DNA of 64,000 bases from Acidaminobacter hydrogenoformans DSM 2784 (lineage in GTDB: Bacteria; Bacillota; Clostridia; Peptostreptococcales; Acidaminobacteraceae). This document shows, piece after piece, positions 14,904 through 23,212 of this stretch. A program made the position numbers and the translations under genes. The stretch lies in NCBI RefSeq assembly GCF_900103005.1, contig NZ_FMWL01000001.1:310001-374000 (forward strand), given 5' to 3'. Each line of letters starts with the position of its first letter. The stretch's first letter is position 1. The notes under the pieces were generated by a model that did not search any database, was not told the DNA's origin, and was given only the letters and a program-made list of their open reading frames with translations.

Positions 14904-15977
14904 ATGAATAAGAATATTAATACGCAACGAAAGACTTCATATACGTCCCGGCGCTTGAGCAGTCGCCTCGCCCTCGCCCTCTCCCTTGCTATAATTCTGG
15001 TCCTGGCCCTCACCGCCTGCGCCGGGCCGGCGCCAACGCCACCGCCAACAACACCTCCAGAGCAGCCTCCTGTAACGACACCGCCCGGTGAGGAAACACC
15101 TGGTGAGGACCGCTCTTACACGACGCCGCCCTTCGCCTTCCCTATAAAAGGCGCTTATCATGAGGACCTCGCCCAGGAACAGGAAGCGTTGAAGGAAAAA
15201 GGCCAGCTTTTTGGCCTTCTGATCGACAGCACGGAGGCCTGGAATGCGGCCATTGAAACCTATGGCTTTGAGAGTGACCGGGAGGGGCAGAGCCTGAACT
15301 ACGGCGACGCCTATTTTGAAAGCTATGCCTTGCTGATCGTCTTCGCGGAACAGGGCTCCAGCAGTGTCATGTATCAATTTGGCAAGGCCGAGGCTACCGA
15401 GTCCCTGATCGACGTGACTTTAGAGCAGTATTTGCCGGAAATAGGCACTACGGATATGGTGATGAAGGGGTTTGTCGCCGGCCTGGACAAAGACGCGCTC
15501 TACCTGCCGGACGGCAGCCAGAAGCCTCTCAACATCACTCAACGCACCATCCCTCCAACTACAGAAACGCCTGTTGACGACCTGACCGTCGAGGATCTCA
15601 GGTTAGGCAATCTCTCTGTCAGACTGGCAGCGCTGGAGCTCGACTTCAGGATGGCCCAAAAGCCGGAGCGGGTCGAGATGGCCCACGACGGCTATGAGGA
15701 ATGGCGCTATTATGAGAATGGGATTGAAATTTTGATTCTCGAAAACGAGGTCTTCATGATCTCCACGGACAACCCGGACTATCCTACGCCTCGGGGCCTC
15801 AAAGTCGGCGACAGTCTGGAGACGCTGACCGCCCTTTATGGAGAGGCCAGCATGCTTGAAACCCTCGAAAATGGAAACGTGCTTCACAGCTTCGACTTGT
15901 CCGGCCAGTATCACCTGTTCCATGCCGAGATTAAGGATGATACCATAGTGCGGCTTCAGGTGAATTTGACTATGTGA
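14904..15977 (+). CDS. proline-rich-linker lipoprotein, unknown function
   Basis: This is a secreted, lipid-anchored protein of 357 residues. The signal peptide ends LTAC with the lipidated Cys near residue 39. A Pro/Thr linker of about 30 residues follows (PTPPPTTPPEQPP). Next comes a domain of about 130 residues with YFESYALLIVFAEQGSSS, which loosely recalls PrcB-like domains. The C-terminal domain contains GLKVGDSLETLTALYGEAS, a motif seen in many clostridial surface lipoproteins. The ATG at 14904 follows AAAGGAGA. It is one of few plus-strand genes and is monocistronic. No enzymatic function can be assigned. Confidence 0.8.
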   Translation: MNKNINTQRKTSYTSRRLSSRLALALSLAIILVLALTACAGPAPTPPPTTPPEQPPVTTPPGEETPGEDRSYTTPPFAFPIKGAYHEDLAQEQEALKEKGQLFGLLIDSTEAWNAAIETYGFESDREGQSLNYGDAYFESYALLIVFAEQGSSSVMYQFGKAEATESLIDVTLEQYLPEIGTTDMVMKGFVAGLDKDALYLPDGSQKPLNITQRTIPPTTETPVDDLTVEDLRLGNLSVRLAALELDFRMAQKPERVEMAHDGYEEWRYYENGIEILILENEVFMISTDNPDYPTPRGLKVGDSLETLTALYGEASMLETLENGNVLHSFDLSGQYHLFHAEIKDDTIVRLQVNLTM

Positions 15978-16007
15978 TGGGGTGACGAGGTGAATGTGGG
16001 TGGTTGA

Positions 16008-16023
16008 GACCATCGGCAAAAAA
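16008..16023 (+). repeat. GACCATCGGCAAAAA-family repeat, unpaired copy
   Basis: GACCATCGGCAAAAAA is preceded by GTGGGTGGTTGA. The same core occurs in several other gaps (17232, 21395, 23213, 45052) and as stem arms of terminators. Confidence 0.6.
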
Positions 16024-16047
16024 TGCTTTTGAAAGTCAAATATGAGA

Positions 16048-16098
16048 AGAACGGGGCCCCAGGACAGCCAGAAGCTTGCCCGGGACCCCGTTCTATTT
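16048..16098. terminator. hairpin between convergent lipoprotein and FAH-family genes
   Basis: Arms AGAACGGGG (16048-16056) and CCCCGTTCT (16086-16094) pair and can be extended inward. The run after the plus-strand arm is ATTTTG, so the T-tract is short. The position between converging genes fits a bidirectional terminator. Confidence 0.6.
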
Positions 16099-16138
16099 TG
16101 CGCGGCTCATGTTAATCACGTGCTTTAGCGCTCAGCGG

Positions 16139-17035
16139 TTATTTAATCACATTCCGCAGGCTGCCAATGCCTTCAACCTCGCACATGACCTCATCCCCGG
16201 CCTTCAGGTACTTTGGCGGGCTGAATCCCATGCCGACGCCTTTTGGCGTGCCGGTGGCTATGATATCCCCCGGCTCCAGGGTCATCCCCGTAGACAGGTC
16301 CGCGATCACCTTTGGTATGTCGAAAATGAAATCCGAGGTGTTGCCGTCCTGGCGGAGCTCGCCGTTGACGTAGCTCTTCAGGTCCAGAGAGAGCGGGAGA
16401 GGCAGCTCAGATTTGTGCACAACGCATGGGCCAACAGGCGTGAACCCATCCAAGCTCTTGCCTTTAAACCACTGCAGATGGCGGGCCTGCATATCCCGGG
16501 CTGAAAGGTCATTCAGGATGGTGTAGCCAAAGATGTAGTCCTCCGCCTCATCCGCCGGAATGTCCCGGCCTCGCTTTCCAATGATGACTGCCAGCTCAAC
16601 TTCATAGTCCAGCTGGGTTGATCCGGAGCGGGTATAGTCGATGGTGTCATCCGGGCCCATCATTTCAAGGACGCGCTTTGAGAAGTACACTGGGTGCTCC
16701 GGCATGGTTGGCGCGTGGTTCAAGTTCTTGGCGGTCTCCTTGACGTGCTCCTTGTAGTTGAGGCCAAGGCAGAGCACGTCGTGCTTTGTCTTCTGAATGG
16801 GCGCCAGCAGCGTCACGTCACTGGCTGAATAGGATGGAAACTCCTGCAGGGCAGCACAGCAGCTGATCTCTTTGAGCACTGCAAGCTCGTCCTCGTTGAC
16901 GGCCTCTATGAAGGTGTTCAGGTTTTCGAACTGCTTTTCCGGGATCAAATGGTTCAGGTCATAAATATGGGTCATGGCCTGGTTATAGAGTCCGAGCAAA
17001 ACCTGGTCTTCGTTTTTGAATCTGACAAATTTCAC
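16139..17035 (-). CDS. fumarylacetoacetate hydrolase family protein
   Basis: This is a 298-residue member of the FAH superfamily, which hydrolyses, decarboxylates or tautomerises beta-diketo acids such as acylpyruvates or oxaloacetate. The conserved metal site is visible in LGLNYKEHVKE, LDYEVELAVIIGKRGRDI and GYTILNDLSARD. WFKGKSLDGFTPVGPCVV and GDIIATGTPKGVGMGF complete the signature. The start is GTG at 17035, nine bases after AAAGGAGG. The gene stands alone on the minus strand, with a TATAAT at 17092-17097 upstream. The substrate is unknown; similarity to 2,4-diketo-3-deoxy sugar-acid hydrolases is possible. Confidence 0.88.
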   Translation of the reverse strand: MKFVRFKNEDQVLLGLYNQAMTHIYDLNHLIPEKQFENLNTFIEAVNEDELAVLKEISCCAALQEFPSYSASDVTLLAPIQKTKHDVLCLGLNYKEHVKETAKNLNHAPTMPEHPVYFSKRVLEMMGPDDTIDYTRSGSTQLDYEVELAVIIGKRGRDIPADEAEDYIFGYTILNDLSARDMQARHLQWFKGKSLDGFTPVGPCVVHKSELPLPLSLDLKSYVNGELRQDGNTSDFIFDIPKVIADLSTGMTLEPGDIIATGTPKGVGMGFSPPKYLKAGDEVMCEVEGIGSLRNVIK

Positions 17036-17091
17036 AGGGTGTGGCCTCCTTTAGGTGAAAAATTGGTTTATGTAATTGGCTATATAGGTTC

Positions 17092-17097
17092 ATTATA
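17092..17097 (-). promoter_or_regulatory. candidate -10 box for the FAH-family gene
   Basis: TATAAT on the minus strand lies 57 bases before the GTG start. No convincing -35 box is seen. Confidence 0.4.
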
Positions 17098-17162
17098 CTC
17101 ATGTTTTTCATCTTTTTTCGCGTTTATTGCAGAAAGGCTGTTTTTTTTGCCAAACTCTGCAT

Positions 17163-17168
17163 TATAAT
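17163..17168 (+). promoter_or_regulatory. candidate -10 box for the nitroreductase-yciI unit
   Basis: TATAAT on the plus strand lies about 105 bases before the nitroreductase start. The leader contains one GACCATCGGC repeat (17232). The -35 region is T-rich and not convincing. Confidence 0.35.
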
Positions 17169-17231
17169 TAGGGGTAGTGACATAAACTTTACTGTGATAG
17201 GGTGGATGGTGGGGTGACTGTGTCACTTGAT

Positions 17232-17249
17232 GACCATCGGCTAAAAAAA
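17232..17249 (+). repeat. GACCATCGGC-family repeat in the nitroreductase leader
   Basis: GACCATCGGCTAAAAAAA is preceded by a GGTGGGGTGA stretch, as at other copies of the family. It lies 25 bases before the nitroreductase start. Confidence 0.55.
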
Positions 17250-17273
17250 TCACTGTTTTTACAGGAGGTTCCC

Positions 17274-17828
17274 ATGAATGAAGTTTTAAAATCCATTTAC
17301 GAACGCAAAAGTGTCCGGCGTTTCCTGCCGGATCAGCTCAAGGACGAGGATATCCTCGCCATTATTGAAGCAGGCAACCAGGCGCCAAGCGGGCACAATA
17401 CCCAGCCGGTGCGATTCACCATCCTTCAGGACGCAGCGCTGATCGACCACATCAATGACGCGGCCAAGGAGGTCATGAAGGATTCTGAAGTCGACTGGAT
17501 CCGCAAGTTCGGCAGCAGCGAGCGCTATCATCTGCTGCATAAGGCGCCCACCGTTGTGATTGTGTCGGTCCGTTCTGATGTCTACTCACCAGTGGCGGAC
17601 GCTGCCGCCGCGGTGGAGAACATGCTTGTCGCCGCACACAGTCTTGGAATTGGCTCTGTCTGGGTCGGACTGATCAGCGCCTACTTCCAGCTGCCGGAAG
17701 CTAATGAAAAGCTTCAGATCCGTGAAGGCTACAAGCCGCTGTATGCGGTGTGCTTTGGCTATGAGGACCCTAAAAAGGTGCTGGCGAAGCCCTCCCGGCA
17801 GCCGGACGTGTTTGACTGGATCCGGTAG
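17274..17828 (+). CDS. nitroreductase family protein
   Basis: This is an FMN-dependent oxidoreductase of 184 residues. The N-terminal SIYERKSVRRF supplies the flavin phosphate-binding Arg and Ser residues. GNQAPSGHNTQPVRF is the typical second motif, and GIGSVWVG is the third. The ATG at 17274 lies three bases after AGGAGGT, a little close but without a better choice. It is followed by a YciI-like gene in the same direction. It probably reduces quinones or nitro compounds, or has a role in redox defence; the substrate cannot be assigned. Confidence 0.88.
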   Translation: MNEVLKSIYERKSVRRFLPDQLKDEDILAIIEAGNQAPSGHNTQPVRFTILQDAALIDHINDAAKEVMKDSEVDWIRKFGSSERYHLLHKAPTVVIVSVRSDVYSPVADAAAAVENMLVAAHSLGIGSVWVGLISAYFQLPEANEKLQIREGYKPLYAVCFGYEDPKKVLAKPSRQPDVFDWIR

Positions 17829-17942
17829 TATTTGGCGCGAAAAAATGGATAGGGTGCCTTGTTGGATCGCTCCAATATTGGGCAGATGCTTCAATGTAAC
17901 CTAATTGGACTATACAAAAATATTCTTGAGAGGAGCAACCTT

Positions 17943-18239
17943 ATGCAATTTATCGTCATTGGACGTGACGGCACTGATGAAGGCGCTATGGCACGGCGTC
18001 AGGCGGTTCGGGATAATCACCTGGCCCTTGCCCAAAAGCTGAAAGCTGAGGGTAAAATGCTTTACGCCGCGGCGCTTCTGGACGAAGAGGAGCGCATGGT
18101 GGGCTCTGCCATGTTTATGGAGTTTGAGGACCGGGCAGCGCTGGATGCCTGGCTGGACGTGGAGCCTTACATTATTGGGGATGTATGGCGCGACATTGAA
18201 GTGACGCAGTGTAAAATTCCGTCTTTCATAAAGCCTTAG
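17943..18239 (+). CDS. YciI family protein
   Basis: This small 98-residue protein has the YciI/dimeric alpha-beta barrel fold. The conserved His is in RDNHLALAQKL and the Asp region in MEFEDRAALDAWLDVEPY. YciI-like proteins act as small lyases, dehalogenases or accessory subunits; no firm function can be given. The ATG at 17943 follows GAGAGGAG. It lies 114 bases after the nitroreductase and before a strong terminator, so the two may share a transcript. Confidence 0.85.
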   Translation: MQFIVIGRDGTDEGAMARRQAVRDNHLALAQKLKAEGKMLYAAALLDEEERMVGSAMFMEFEDRAALDAWLDVEPYIIGDVWRDIEVTQCKIPSFIKP

Positions 18240-18307
18240 GGCTATAGGGGATCCTCAGTCCGGTGGGTAATCCACCAATCGCCGCCGCTAAACAATGCCA
18301 AAACGTT

Positions 18308-18370
18308 AAAGTCCTCCACCTCCCGTCAAATGGATCCACTTCAACTGACGGAGGGCGGAGGACTTTTTTC
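18308..18370 (+). terminator. strong rho-independent terminator after yciI-like gene
   Basis: Arms at 18308-18328 (AAAGTCCTCC...TCCCGTCA) and 18346-18367 (TGACGGAGGG...GGAGGACTTT) form a stem of about 20 pairs with a small internal bulge. A run of six T follows on the plus strand. It sits between converging genes and may also stop minus-strand transcripts. Confidence 0.85.
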
Positions 18371-18413
18371 ATTTTCATTTTCACTTTCACTTTCAGCGGC
18401 TATTAATAGCCCG

Positions 18414-19244
18414 CTACAGCCCGCACTGCTTGAGCGTGTAGATGTCATGCCTGCGGTGCTGCAGCAGCGGCAGCTCCCGCCTGACCTTGTCCACATAATC
18501 CAGGTCAAGCTCTGCCAAAATCATGCCTGGCGCGGCTTCCAGCATCTCCACCACGTCTCCCCAGGGCGATACCGCAAGGGAATGTCCGTAGGAGACATAA
18601 GGTCCATTCACATCCCGGGCCGGTGCCACACCCAGTACGTAAGCCTGATTGTCCAGCGCCCGGTTCCTGAATAGGATTTCCCAGTGCGCCGGCCCCGTGG
18701 TCATGTTGAACGCCGCCGGCACCACCAATATTTTCGCGCCCTGGTCCACCATCATTCTGGCCAGCTCCGGAAAACGCAGGTCATAGCAGATCGCAAGGCC
18801 TATGCGCCCAAACTCCGTCTCAAACACCGTGATCTGCGAACCCGGCGACAGCGTGTCCGACTCTTTGAACCGCTGACCGCCCTCTATATCGATGTCAAAA
18901 AGGTGCATTTTGCTGTGCTTCGCCACCTGGCGTCCTCTGCGGTCAAAGACAAAGGACGTGTTGTAAAGCTTTCCATCCTTTGTCCGCTCTGGAATGGAAC
19001 CTGCCACCAGCCAGATCCCCAGCCGCGCCGCCAGCTTTGACAGAAACTGATGGGACTCTCCGCCTTCAGGCTCCGCGTAAATTGGGAAGCTGTCGTTGGA
19101 ATACGGACAGTTGAACATTTCTGGCAGAACCACCAGGTCTGCGCCCGCCTCTGCAGCTTCTGACGCGTAGGTCGCTGCCGTCTCGAGATTTGCCCGTTTG
19201 TCCGAAGTTACTGCCATTTGGACCAGTGCTGCTTTTAATTTCAT
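18414..19244 (-). CDS. carbon-nitrogen hydrolase, omega-amidase/NIT2-like
   Basis: This member of the nitrilase superfamily has 276 residues. The catalytic triad is visible: Glu in VVLPEMFNCPY near residue 42, Lys in HSKMHLFDIDI near 110 and Cys in LAICYDLRFPE near 150. The sequence around these residues follows omega-amidase, which hydrolyses 2-oxoglutaramate or 2-oxosuccinamate to the keto acid and ammonia. The ATG at 19244 lies eight bases after GGAGG; an ATG five codons earlier has no such site. It lies downstream of the DJ-1/PfpI gene in the same direction. Confidence 0.88.
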   Translation of the reverse strand: MKLKAALVQMAVTSDKRANLETAATYASEAAEAGADLVVLPEMFNCPYSNDSFPIYAEPEGGESHQFLSKLAARLGIWLVAGSIPERTKDGKLYNTSFVFDRRGRQVAKHSKMHLFDIDIEGGQRFKESDTLSPGSQITVFETEFGRIGLAICYDLRFPELARMMVDQGAKILVVPAAFNMTTGPAHWEILFRNRALDNQAYVLGVAPARDVNGPYVSYGHSLAVSPWGDVVEMLEAAPGMILAELDLDYVDKVRRELPLLQHRRHDIYTLKQCGL

Positions 19245-19290
19245 CTTCGCGTCCTCCATCCATTGATCGCGATTGGAAAGTACTGGTGTT

Positions 19291-19806
19291 CTATTCCTCC
19301 AGCGCCTTGATGAACGCCTTCATGTACGCTGGAAGGTCCATGGGCGCCCTGCTGGAAACGAGGTTCCCGTCCACGACAACCTCCTCATTGACCCACGTGC
19401 ACCCCGCGTTTTCCATGTCATCCTTGATGGCAGGCGTTGACGTTGCCTTCCGCCCCTTCATGATCCCGGCGGAAATGGTGACCCACCCCGCGTGACAGAT
19501 TATGCCAATAGGCTTACCCGCATCATTGATCTCCTTAACAATAGCCTTCACCTTGTCGTAGCGCCTCAGCTTGTCAGGCGCCCAACCCCCAGGTATAAGC
19601 AGGCCCACAAATTCTGCTGCGTCAATATCCTCCCAGGAAACGTCACTTTTGTAAGGCACCCCGTTCTTGCCTTTGAGTCCCCGTCCGCCGGCATCTGAGG
19701 CCATGACGACGTCATAGCCTGCCTCAATCATGCGGTAGTAGGGATACAATAGCTCAAGGTCCTCCGCGTAATCGTCCGTCAGGATCAAAATCTTTTCCTT
19801 TTCCAT
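19291..19806 (-). CDS. DJ-1/PfpI family protein
   Basis: This 171-residue protein has the class I glutamine amidotransferase-like fold. The nucleophile elbow is IGIICHAGW, with Cys followed by His as in PfpI. LLIPGGWAPDKLR provides the usual Gly-rich loop. Family members include general stress proteins, deglycases and intracellular proteases, so function is uncertain. The ATG at 19806 follows AAAGGAG. A TTGAAG-16-TAGAAT promoter is upstream. Confidence 0.88.
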   Translation of the reverse strand: MEKEKILILTDDYAEDLELLYPYYRMIEAGYDVVMASDAGGRGLKGKNGVPYKSDVSWEDIDAAEFVGLLIPGGWAPDKLRRYDKVKAIVKEINDAGKPIGIICHAGWVTISAGIMKGRKATSTPAIKDDMENAGCTWVNEEVVVDGNLVSSRAPMDLPAYMKAFIKALEE

Positions 19807-19823
19807 TTCCAAGCTCCTTTCGT

Positions 19824-19851
19824 ATTCTAATGTATTCAACATGATCTTCAA
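19824..19851 (-). promoter_or_regulatory. promoter of the DJ-1/PfpI gene
   Basis: TTGAAG (19846-19851) and TAGAAT (19824-19829) are separated by 16 bases on the minus strand. The leader is very short. Confidence 0.5.
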
Positions 19852-19936
19852 AAGTATTTGTTGCTTGTTCAAATTTCCCTGCGCATTCTTATTACCCGTT
19901 CTTGCCTTTAAAAAACATCCTGTTTGCTGGAATTCC

Positions 19937-19964
19937 TTTACGGGTAACTTTGTCATTATATAAT
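19937..19964 (+). promoter_or_regulatory. promoter of the small membrane protein gene
   Basis: TTTACG (19937-19942) and TATAAT (19959-19964) are separated by 16 bases. The start codon follows 21 bases later, so the leader holds little more than the ribosome binding site. Confidence 0.5.
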
Positions 19965-19985
19965 CATGAAAAGGAGGGCCGCCTT

Positions 19986-20483
19986 ATGATCGATCCCAGG
20001 CATCCCGTCTACATCCCAGGCCTTCGAAATCTCAAGACGGCCCTGGCCGTTTTGATTATTCTCATATTGGCTAAGCTCCTGGATTATCCCGCGCCCATGT
20101 ACGCCAGCATAGCCGCGGTCACTACCATGCAGGACAGTATTGCCCATTCCATTTCCTATGGCAAGATGCGCATCATGGCCACTGTTATTGGCGGCCTCAT
20201 CTCTATCCTCATCCTATACGCGATCAGCCACATTCCAGTGGAGAGCAATGCCGTGCTGTTGATCCCCATTGGCATAATCCTGACTATTTTGCTGTGCAAC
20301 ATCATCCATTTCAAAGAGGCTTCCGGCCTTGCGACTGTAGTCTTTGTCATCATCATGATGCAGTATACCGGGGATCCCTATGCTTATGCGTTGATACGGA
20401 CGGCTGAAACCATTGTAGGGATTATTATTGCCTTTATCATCAACCGATGCGTTGTGAGTCCCGAGCCTTCTGAAAGCATATAG
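19986..20483 (+). CDS. aromatic acid exporter-like (FUSC/ArAE) membrane protein
   Basis: This integral membrane protein has 165 residues and about five hydrophobic helices. The N-terminal RNLKTALAVLIILILAKLLDYPAPMYASIAAVTTMQ matches the ArAE_1/FUSC N-terminal region of YqjA- or YgaE-type proteins. It lacks the soluble C-terminal domain of larger relatives. Efflux of aromatic acids is suggested by family only. The ATG at 19986 follows AAGGAGG. It is monocistronic, between two minus-strand genes. Confidence 0.8.
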   Translation: MIDPRHPVYIPGLRNLKTALAVLIILILAKLLDYPAPMYASIAAVTTMQDSIAHSISYGKMRIMATVIGGLISILILYAISHIPVESNAVLLIPIGIILTILLCNIIHFKEASGLATVVFVIIMMQYTGDPYAYALIRTAETIVGIIIAFIINRCVVSPEPSESI

Positions 20484-20491
20484 GAATTTTA

Positions 20492-20580
20492 TTGGGGGAC
20501 TGGGCCGGCTTGAAGTGTTGGTTGGGGACTGGGACGCACCACGCGGGACTGGGCCGAACCAACTATCTGGGACCTGCCCC
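20492..20580. repeat. GGGGACTGGG-family repeat cluster, copy 3
   Basis: Four units of the type GGGGACTGGGCCG, GGGGACTGGGACG, CGGGACTGGGCCG and CTGGGACCTGCCCC lie in tandem. The right end runs into the 3' end of the TetR gene and provides its last codons and stop. Confidence 0.75.
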
Positions 20581-21201
20581 TATTCCGTACTTTAATAGCT
20601 CCAAAAATTTGCTTATAGTCTCCAGAATCCCCCCATCCAGCAAATCCCCCTCCCGCTTCGCCACAACCCGTTGATAATACTCGCTGATTTCCACGTTGAG
20701 GGCGCTGATCAGGTGCGCCGTGAGCTTCAGGTCAATGTCCCCCCGGATCTCCCCCCGCTCAATGCCCATGACCAGCAGCTGCTCAAATACCTGGTTGGAG
20801 GTCGCCATATTGTCCTGAATGATCTCTTTGTAGAGCACGTGGGACCGGTCTGACATCAGCCTGTTCCCTATGACTACAAAATCCGGATTTTCCCTGGCAA
20901 ACCCCAGCCCCGACTCATACATCTCTTTTACAATGACGAAAAAGTCGTGGGCAAAGGGATTCTTCAGCACCGGTGTCAAGTATTCCATTTTTTTCGCTAT
21001 GATCAAGGACATAATGTGTTTGTAGAGGTCCTTTTTGTCCTCGAAATATTGGTAGAAGCTGCCTTTGGGAATGCCGCTCCCTTTGACAATCCGGTTTATG
21101 CTGGAATTGTCGAAGCTGAATTCCACGAATTCGCTGATGGCCGCTTCTTCGATCTTTTCGCGTTTATCCAGCGGCAGATTGAAAAATGTATCCTTGGGCA
21201 T
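20563..21201 (-). CDS. TetR/AcrR family transcriptional regulator
   Basis: This is a 212-residue repressor-type regulator. The helix-turn-helix is seen in EEAAISEFVEFSFDNSSINRIVKGSGIPKGSFYQYFEDKKDLY. The C-terminal ligand domain is unassigned. The ATG at 21201 follows AGGAGGTG. A near-palindrome (ATATGAC and GTCACAT arms, 21244-21263) sits just downstream of its -10 box, so it probably represses itself. The final residues GIGAGPR are encoded by a GGGGACAGGG-type repeat, so the natural C-terminus may have been altered by repeat insertion. Its other targets are unknown; the membrane protein next door is a candidate. Confidence 0.88.
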   Translation of the reverse strand: MPKDTFFNLPLDKREKIEEAAISEFVEFSFDNSSINRIVKGSGIPKGSFYQYFEDKKDLYKHIMSLIIAKKMEYLTPVLKNPFAHDFFVIVKEMYESGLGFARENPDFVVIGNRLMSDRSHVLYKEIIQDNMATSNQVFEQLLVMGIERGEIRGDIDLKLTAHLISALNVEISEYYQRVVAKREGDLLDGGILETISKFLELLKYGIGAGPR

Positions 21202-21243
21202 GCACCACACCTCCTGCTTTCGGTTATGGTTATGTGAACGTGA

Positions 21244-21263
21244 ATATGACCTATGAGTCACAT
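21244..21263. promoter_or_regulatory. putative TetR operator
   Basis: ATATGAC, a six-base spacer and GTCACAT make an inverted repeat with six of seven matching positions. It lies between the -10 box and the TetR start. Confidence 0.45.
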
Positions 21264-21277
21264 GGCTTCTCGGTCAA

Positions 21278-21306
21278 ATTATACCTCTAAAAGGCCCACG
21301 TAAACA
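21278..21306 (-). promoter_or_regulatory. promoter of the TetR gene
   Basis: TGTTTA (21301-21306) and TATAAT (21278-21283) are separated by 17 bases on the minus strand. The -10 is perfect, the -35 weak. Confidence 0.5.
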
Positions 21307-21320
21307 TTAAATAAGTGTTG

Positions 21321-21387
21321 TGGTTGGTGCGGGACTGGGCCGGACCACGCGGGACTGGGACAGTTGGTTGGGGACTGGGCCGGACCA
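21321..21387. repeat. GGGGACTGGG-family repeat cluster, copy 4
   Basis: Three units of GCGGGACTGGGCCGGACCA, CGCGGGACTGGGACAG and TTGGGGACTGGGCCGGACCA follow one another. With the hairpin at 21391 and the TetR promoter this accounts for the 312-base gap between the TetR and UPF0210 genes. Confidence 0.75.
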
Positions 21388-21390
21388 AAC

Positions 21391-21489
21391 AAAAGACCAT
21401 CGGCAAAAAGTCTGTTTCTTGAAGGTTCCTGAAGCACGCAAACCGCTTCAGGCCTCCAAAAATACAGTGACTTTTACCGATGGTCTTTT
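21391..21489. terminator. long bidirectional hairpin with GACCATCGGC-family arms
   Basis: AAAAGACCATCGG(C)AAAAAGTC at 21391-21412 pairs with GACTTTTACCGATGGTCTTTT at 21469-21489. An inner stem CCTGAAGC/GCTTCAGG (21428-21435, 21445-21452) sits in the loop. T-tracts flank both arms, so it can stop transcription in either direction. It lies 25 bases past the UPF0210 stop. Confidence 0.72.
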
Positions 21490-21513
21490 AAATTCCACAT
21501 GATTTCTTGCGCA

Positions 21514-22872
21514 CTAATTCCGGAGGCTGTGAATTGGCGCTGGAATGCGGCCGCCACGCTCCACAAACAGCTTGGAGGAGGCCTTGTTCACCGGCATGAT
21601 TGGTGCCCGGCCCAGCAGCCCGCCAAACTCCACGTAGTCGCCCACGCCCTTGCCGTGCACCGGAATGACCCGCACAGCCGTAGTCTTGTTGTTGATCATG
21701 CCAATGGCCGCCTCGTCCGCGATGATGGCCGAAATCGTCTCCGCTGTCGTATCCCCCGGGATCGCGATCATGTCGAGACCCACTGAGCAAACGCAGGTCA
21801 TGGCCTCGAGCTTGTCCAGCGTCAAAACGCCCTTCTCCACCGCCTCAATCATGCCCTCGTCCTCACTGACCGGGATGAACGCGCCGCTGAGGCCGCCCAC
21901 GTGAGAGGACGCCATGGCGCCGCCCTTCTTGACCGCGTCGTTGAGCATTGCCAGAGCCGCTGTGGAGCCATGGGTACCGCAGGTCTCAAGGCCCATTTCC
22001 TCCAGGATGCGGGCCACACTGTCCCCAACCTCCGGCGTTGGCGCCAAAGACAGATCCACAATGCCATAGGACACTCCAAGCCGCCGGGACGCCTCCCGGG
22101 CCACCAGCTCGCCCATGCGCGTGACCTTGAAGGCCGCCTTCTTGATGGTTTCCGCCACCTCGTCGAAGCTCTTGCCACGCACCTCTTCCAGCGCGACCTT
22201 CACGACCCCCGGTCCGCTGACGCCCACGTTGATGGTGCAGTCCGCCTCGCCCGGTCCGTGGAAGGCCCCCGCCATAAACGGGTTGTCCTCCACCGCGTTG
22301 GAGAAAATGACCAGCTTCGCGCAGGCAATGCTGTCTTGGTCCTTGGTCAAGCGCGCGCAGGCCTTCACCACCTGGCCCATTTCCCGGATGGCGTCCATGT
22401 TCATGCCTGCCCGGGTCGTCGCCACGTTCACCGAGCCGCAGACGATCTCCGTCTCCGCCAGCGCCCTTGGAAGGGCCTGGATCAGGCGCAGGTCGCCCTT
22501 TGTCATGCCCTTGTGGACCAGCGCCGAGAAGCCGCCTATGAAGTTGACGCCGACTGCCTTGCCCGCCCGGTCCAGGGCGTGGGCCAGCTCCAAGGTCACG
22601 TCCTCTTCGGAAGCCCCCGCCAGCATGGCGATTGGCGTCACCGAGATGCGCTTATGTATGATGGGAATCCCGAATTCCTTTTCGATTTCCGCCGCGACCG
22701 GGACCAGCCGTGCGGCGACCTTGGTGATCTTGTTGTAGATTTTTTCGGCCATGACGTGGCCGTCACCATCGGCACAATCCAGGAGGGATATGCCCATAGT
22801 CACGGTCCGAATGTCGAGCTTCTGTTCGTGGAACATTTCCTGGGTGTCCAGGATTTGCCGCATAGTTAACAT
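21514..22872 (-). CDS. PFL family protein, UPF0210 (DUF711)
   Basis: This 452-residue protein matches UPF0210, remotely related to glycyl-radical enzymes but lacking a radical cofactor site that I can point to. Conserved stretches are [71 protein letters not shown] and [13 protein letters not shown]. Its gene is almost always preceded by a small ACT-domain gene, as here, nine bases upstream. The function is not established. The ATG at 22872 follows AGGAGG; a second ATG three codons on is possible. Confidence 0.9.
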   Translation of the reverse strand: MLTMRQILDTQEMFHEQKLDIRTVTMGISLLDCADGDGHVMAEKIYNKITKVAARLVPVAAEIEKEFGIPIIHKRISVTPIAMLAGASEEDVTLELAHALDRAGKAVGVNFIGGFSALVHKGMTKGDLRLIQALPRALAETEIVCGSVNVATTRAGMNMDAIREMGQVVKACARLTKDQDSIACAKLVIFSNAVEDNPFMAGAFHGPGEADCTINVGVSGPGVVKVALEEVRGKSFDEVAETIKKAAFKVTRMGELVAREASRRLGVSYGIVDLSLAPTPEVGDSVARILEEMGLETCGTHGSTAALAMLNDAVKKGGAMASSHVGGLSGAFIPVSEDEGMIEAVEKGVLTLDKLEAMTCVCSVGLDMIAIPGDTTAETISAIIADEAAIGMINNKTTAVRVIPVHGKGVGDYVEFGGLLGRAPIMPVNKASSKLFVERGGRIPAPIHSLRN

Positions 22873-22881
22873 AACGCCCTC

Positions 22882-23151
22882 CTAAATCTGGTGCATAGCG
22901 GTAAAAACTTCTTCCCGCTTCACTCTGATCTGCATGCCAAGCTCGTTTTCAACTTCTTGCATCTTTGCCTGGAGCTCCTCAATGTTCGTGTTGATTTTGC
23001 CCAGGTCCACAATCATGACCATGGTAAACAGCCCCTGCATGATGGTCTGGCTGATGTCGTCAATGTTGACTTCCCGCTCGTACAGCGCCGTTGCGATCTT
23101 CGCAATGATTCCCGGCCGGTCCTTGCCTAAGACTGTGATGACTGCTTTCAA
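22882..23151 (-). CDS. ACT domain protein, UPF0237
   Basis: This 89-residue protein is a single ACT domain. The glycine-bearing first turn is VLGKDRPGIIAKIATALYERE. ACT domains bind amino acids or similar small ligands and regulate partner enzymes, so it probably controls the adjoining UPF0210 protein. The start is TTG at 23151, eight bases after GGAGG. An extended -10 promoter (TGCTATAAT) is upstream at 23269. Confidence 0.9.
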   Translation of the reverse strand: MKAVITVLGKDRPGIIAKIATALYEREVNIDDISQTIMQGLFTMVMIVDLGKINTNIEELQAKMQEVENELGMQIRVKREEVFTAMHQI

Positions 23152-23212
23152 TTGTCACGCCTCCATTTCCCTCAGACGGTACCAGTGCTCGACTGCAAAA
23201 GCACAATGCCCC

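Noticed and set aside
20492-21387. possible CRISPR array from repeated GGGGACTGGG units
   Set aside because: Units are short, variable in spacing and orientation, and lack uniform spacers; no cas gene is present.
21901-22869. 322-codon open frame on the plus strand opposite the UPF0210 gene
   Set aside because: It mirrors the GC-rich third positions of a well-conserved minus-strand protein, has no family signature and no ribosome binding site.
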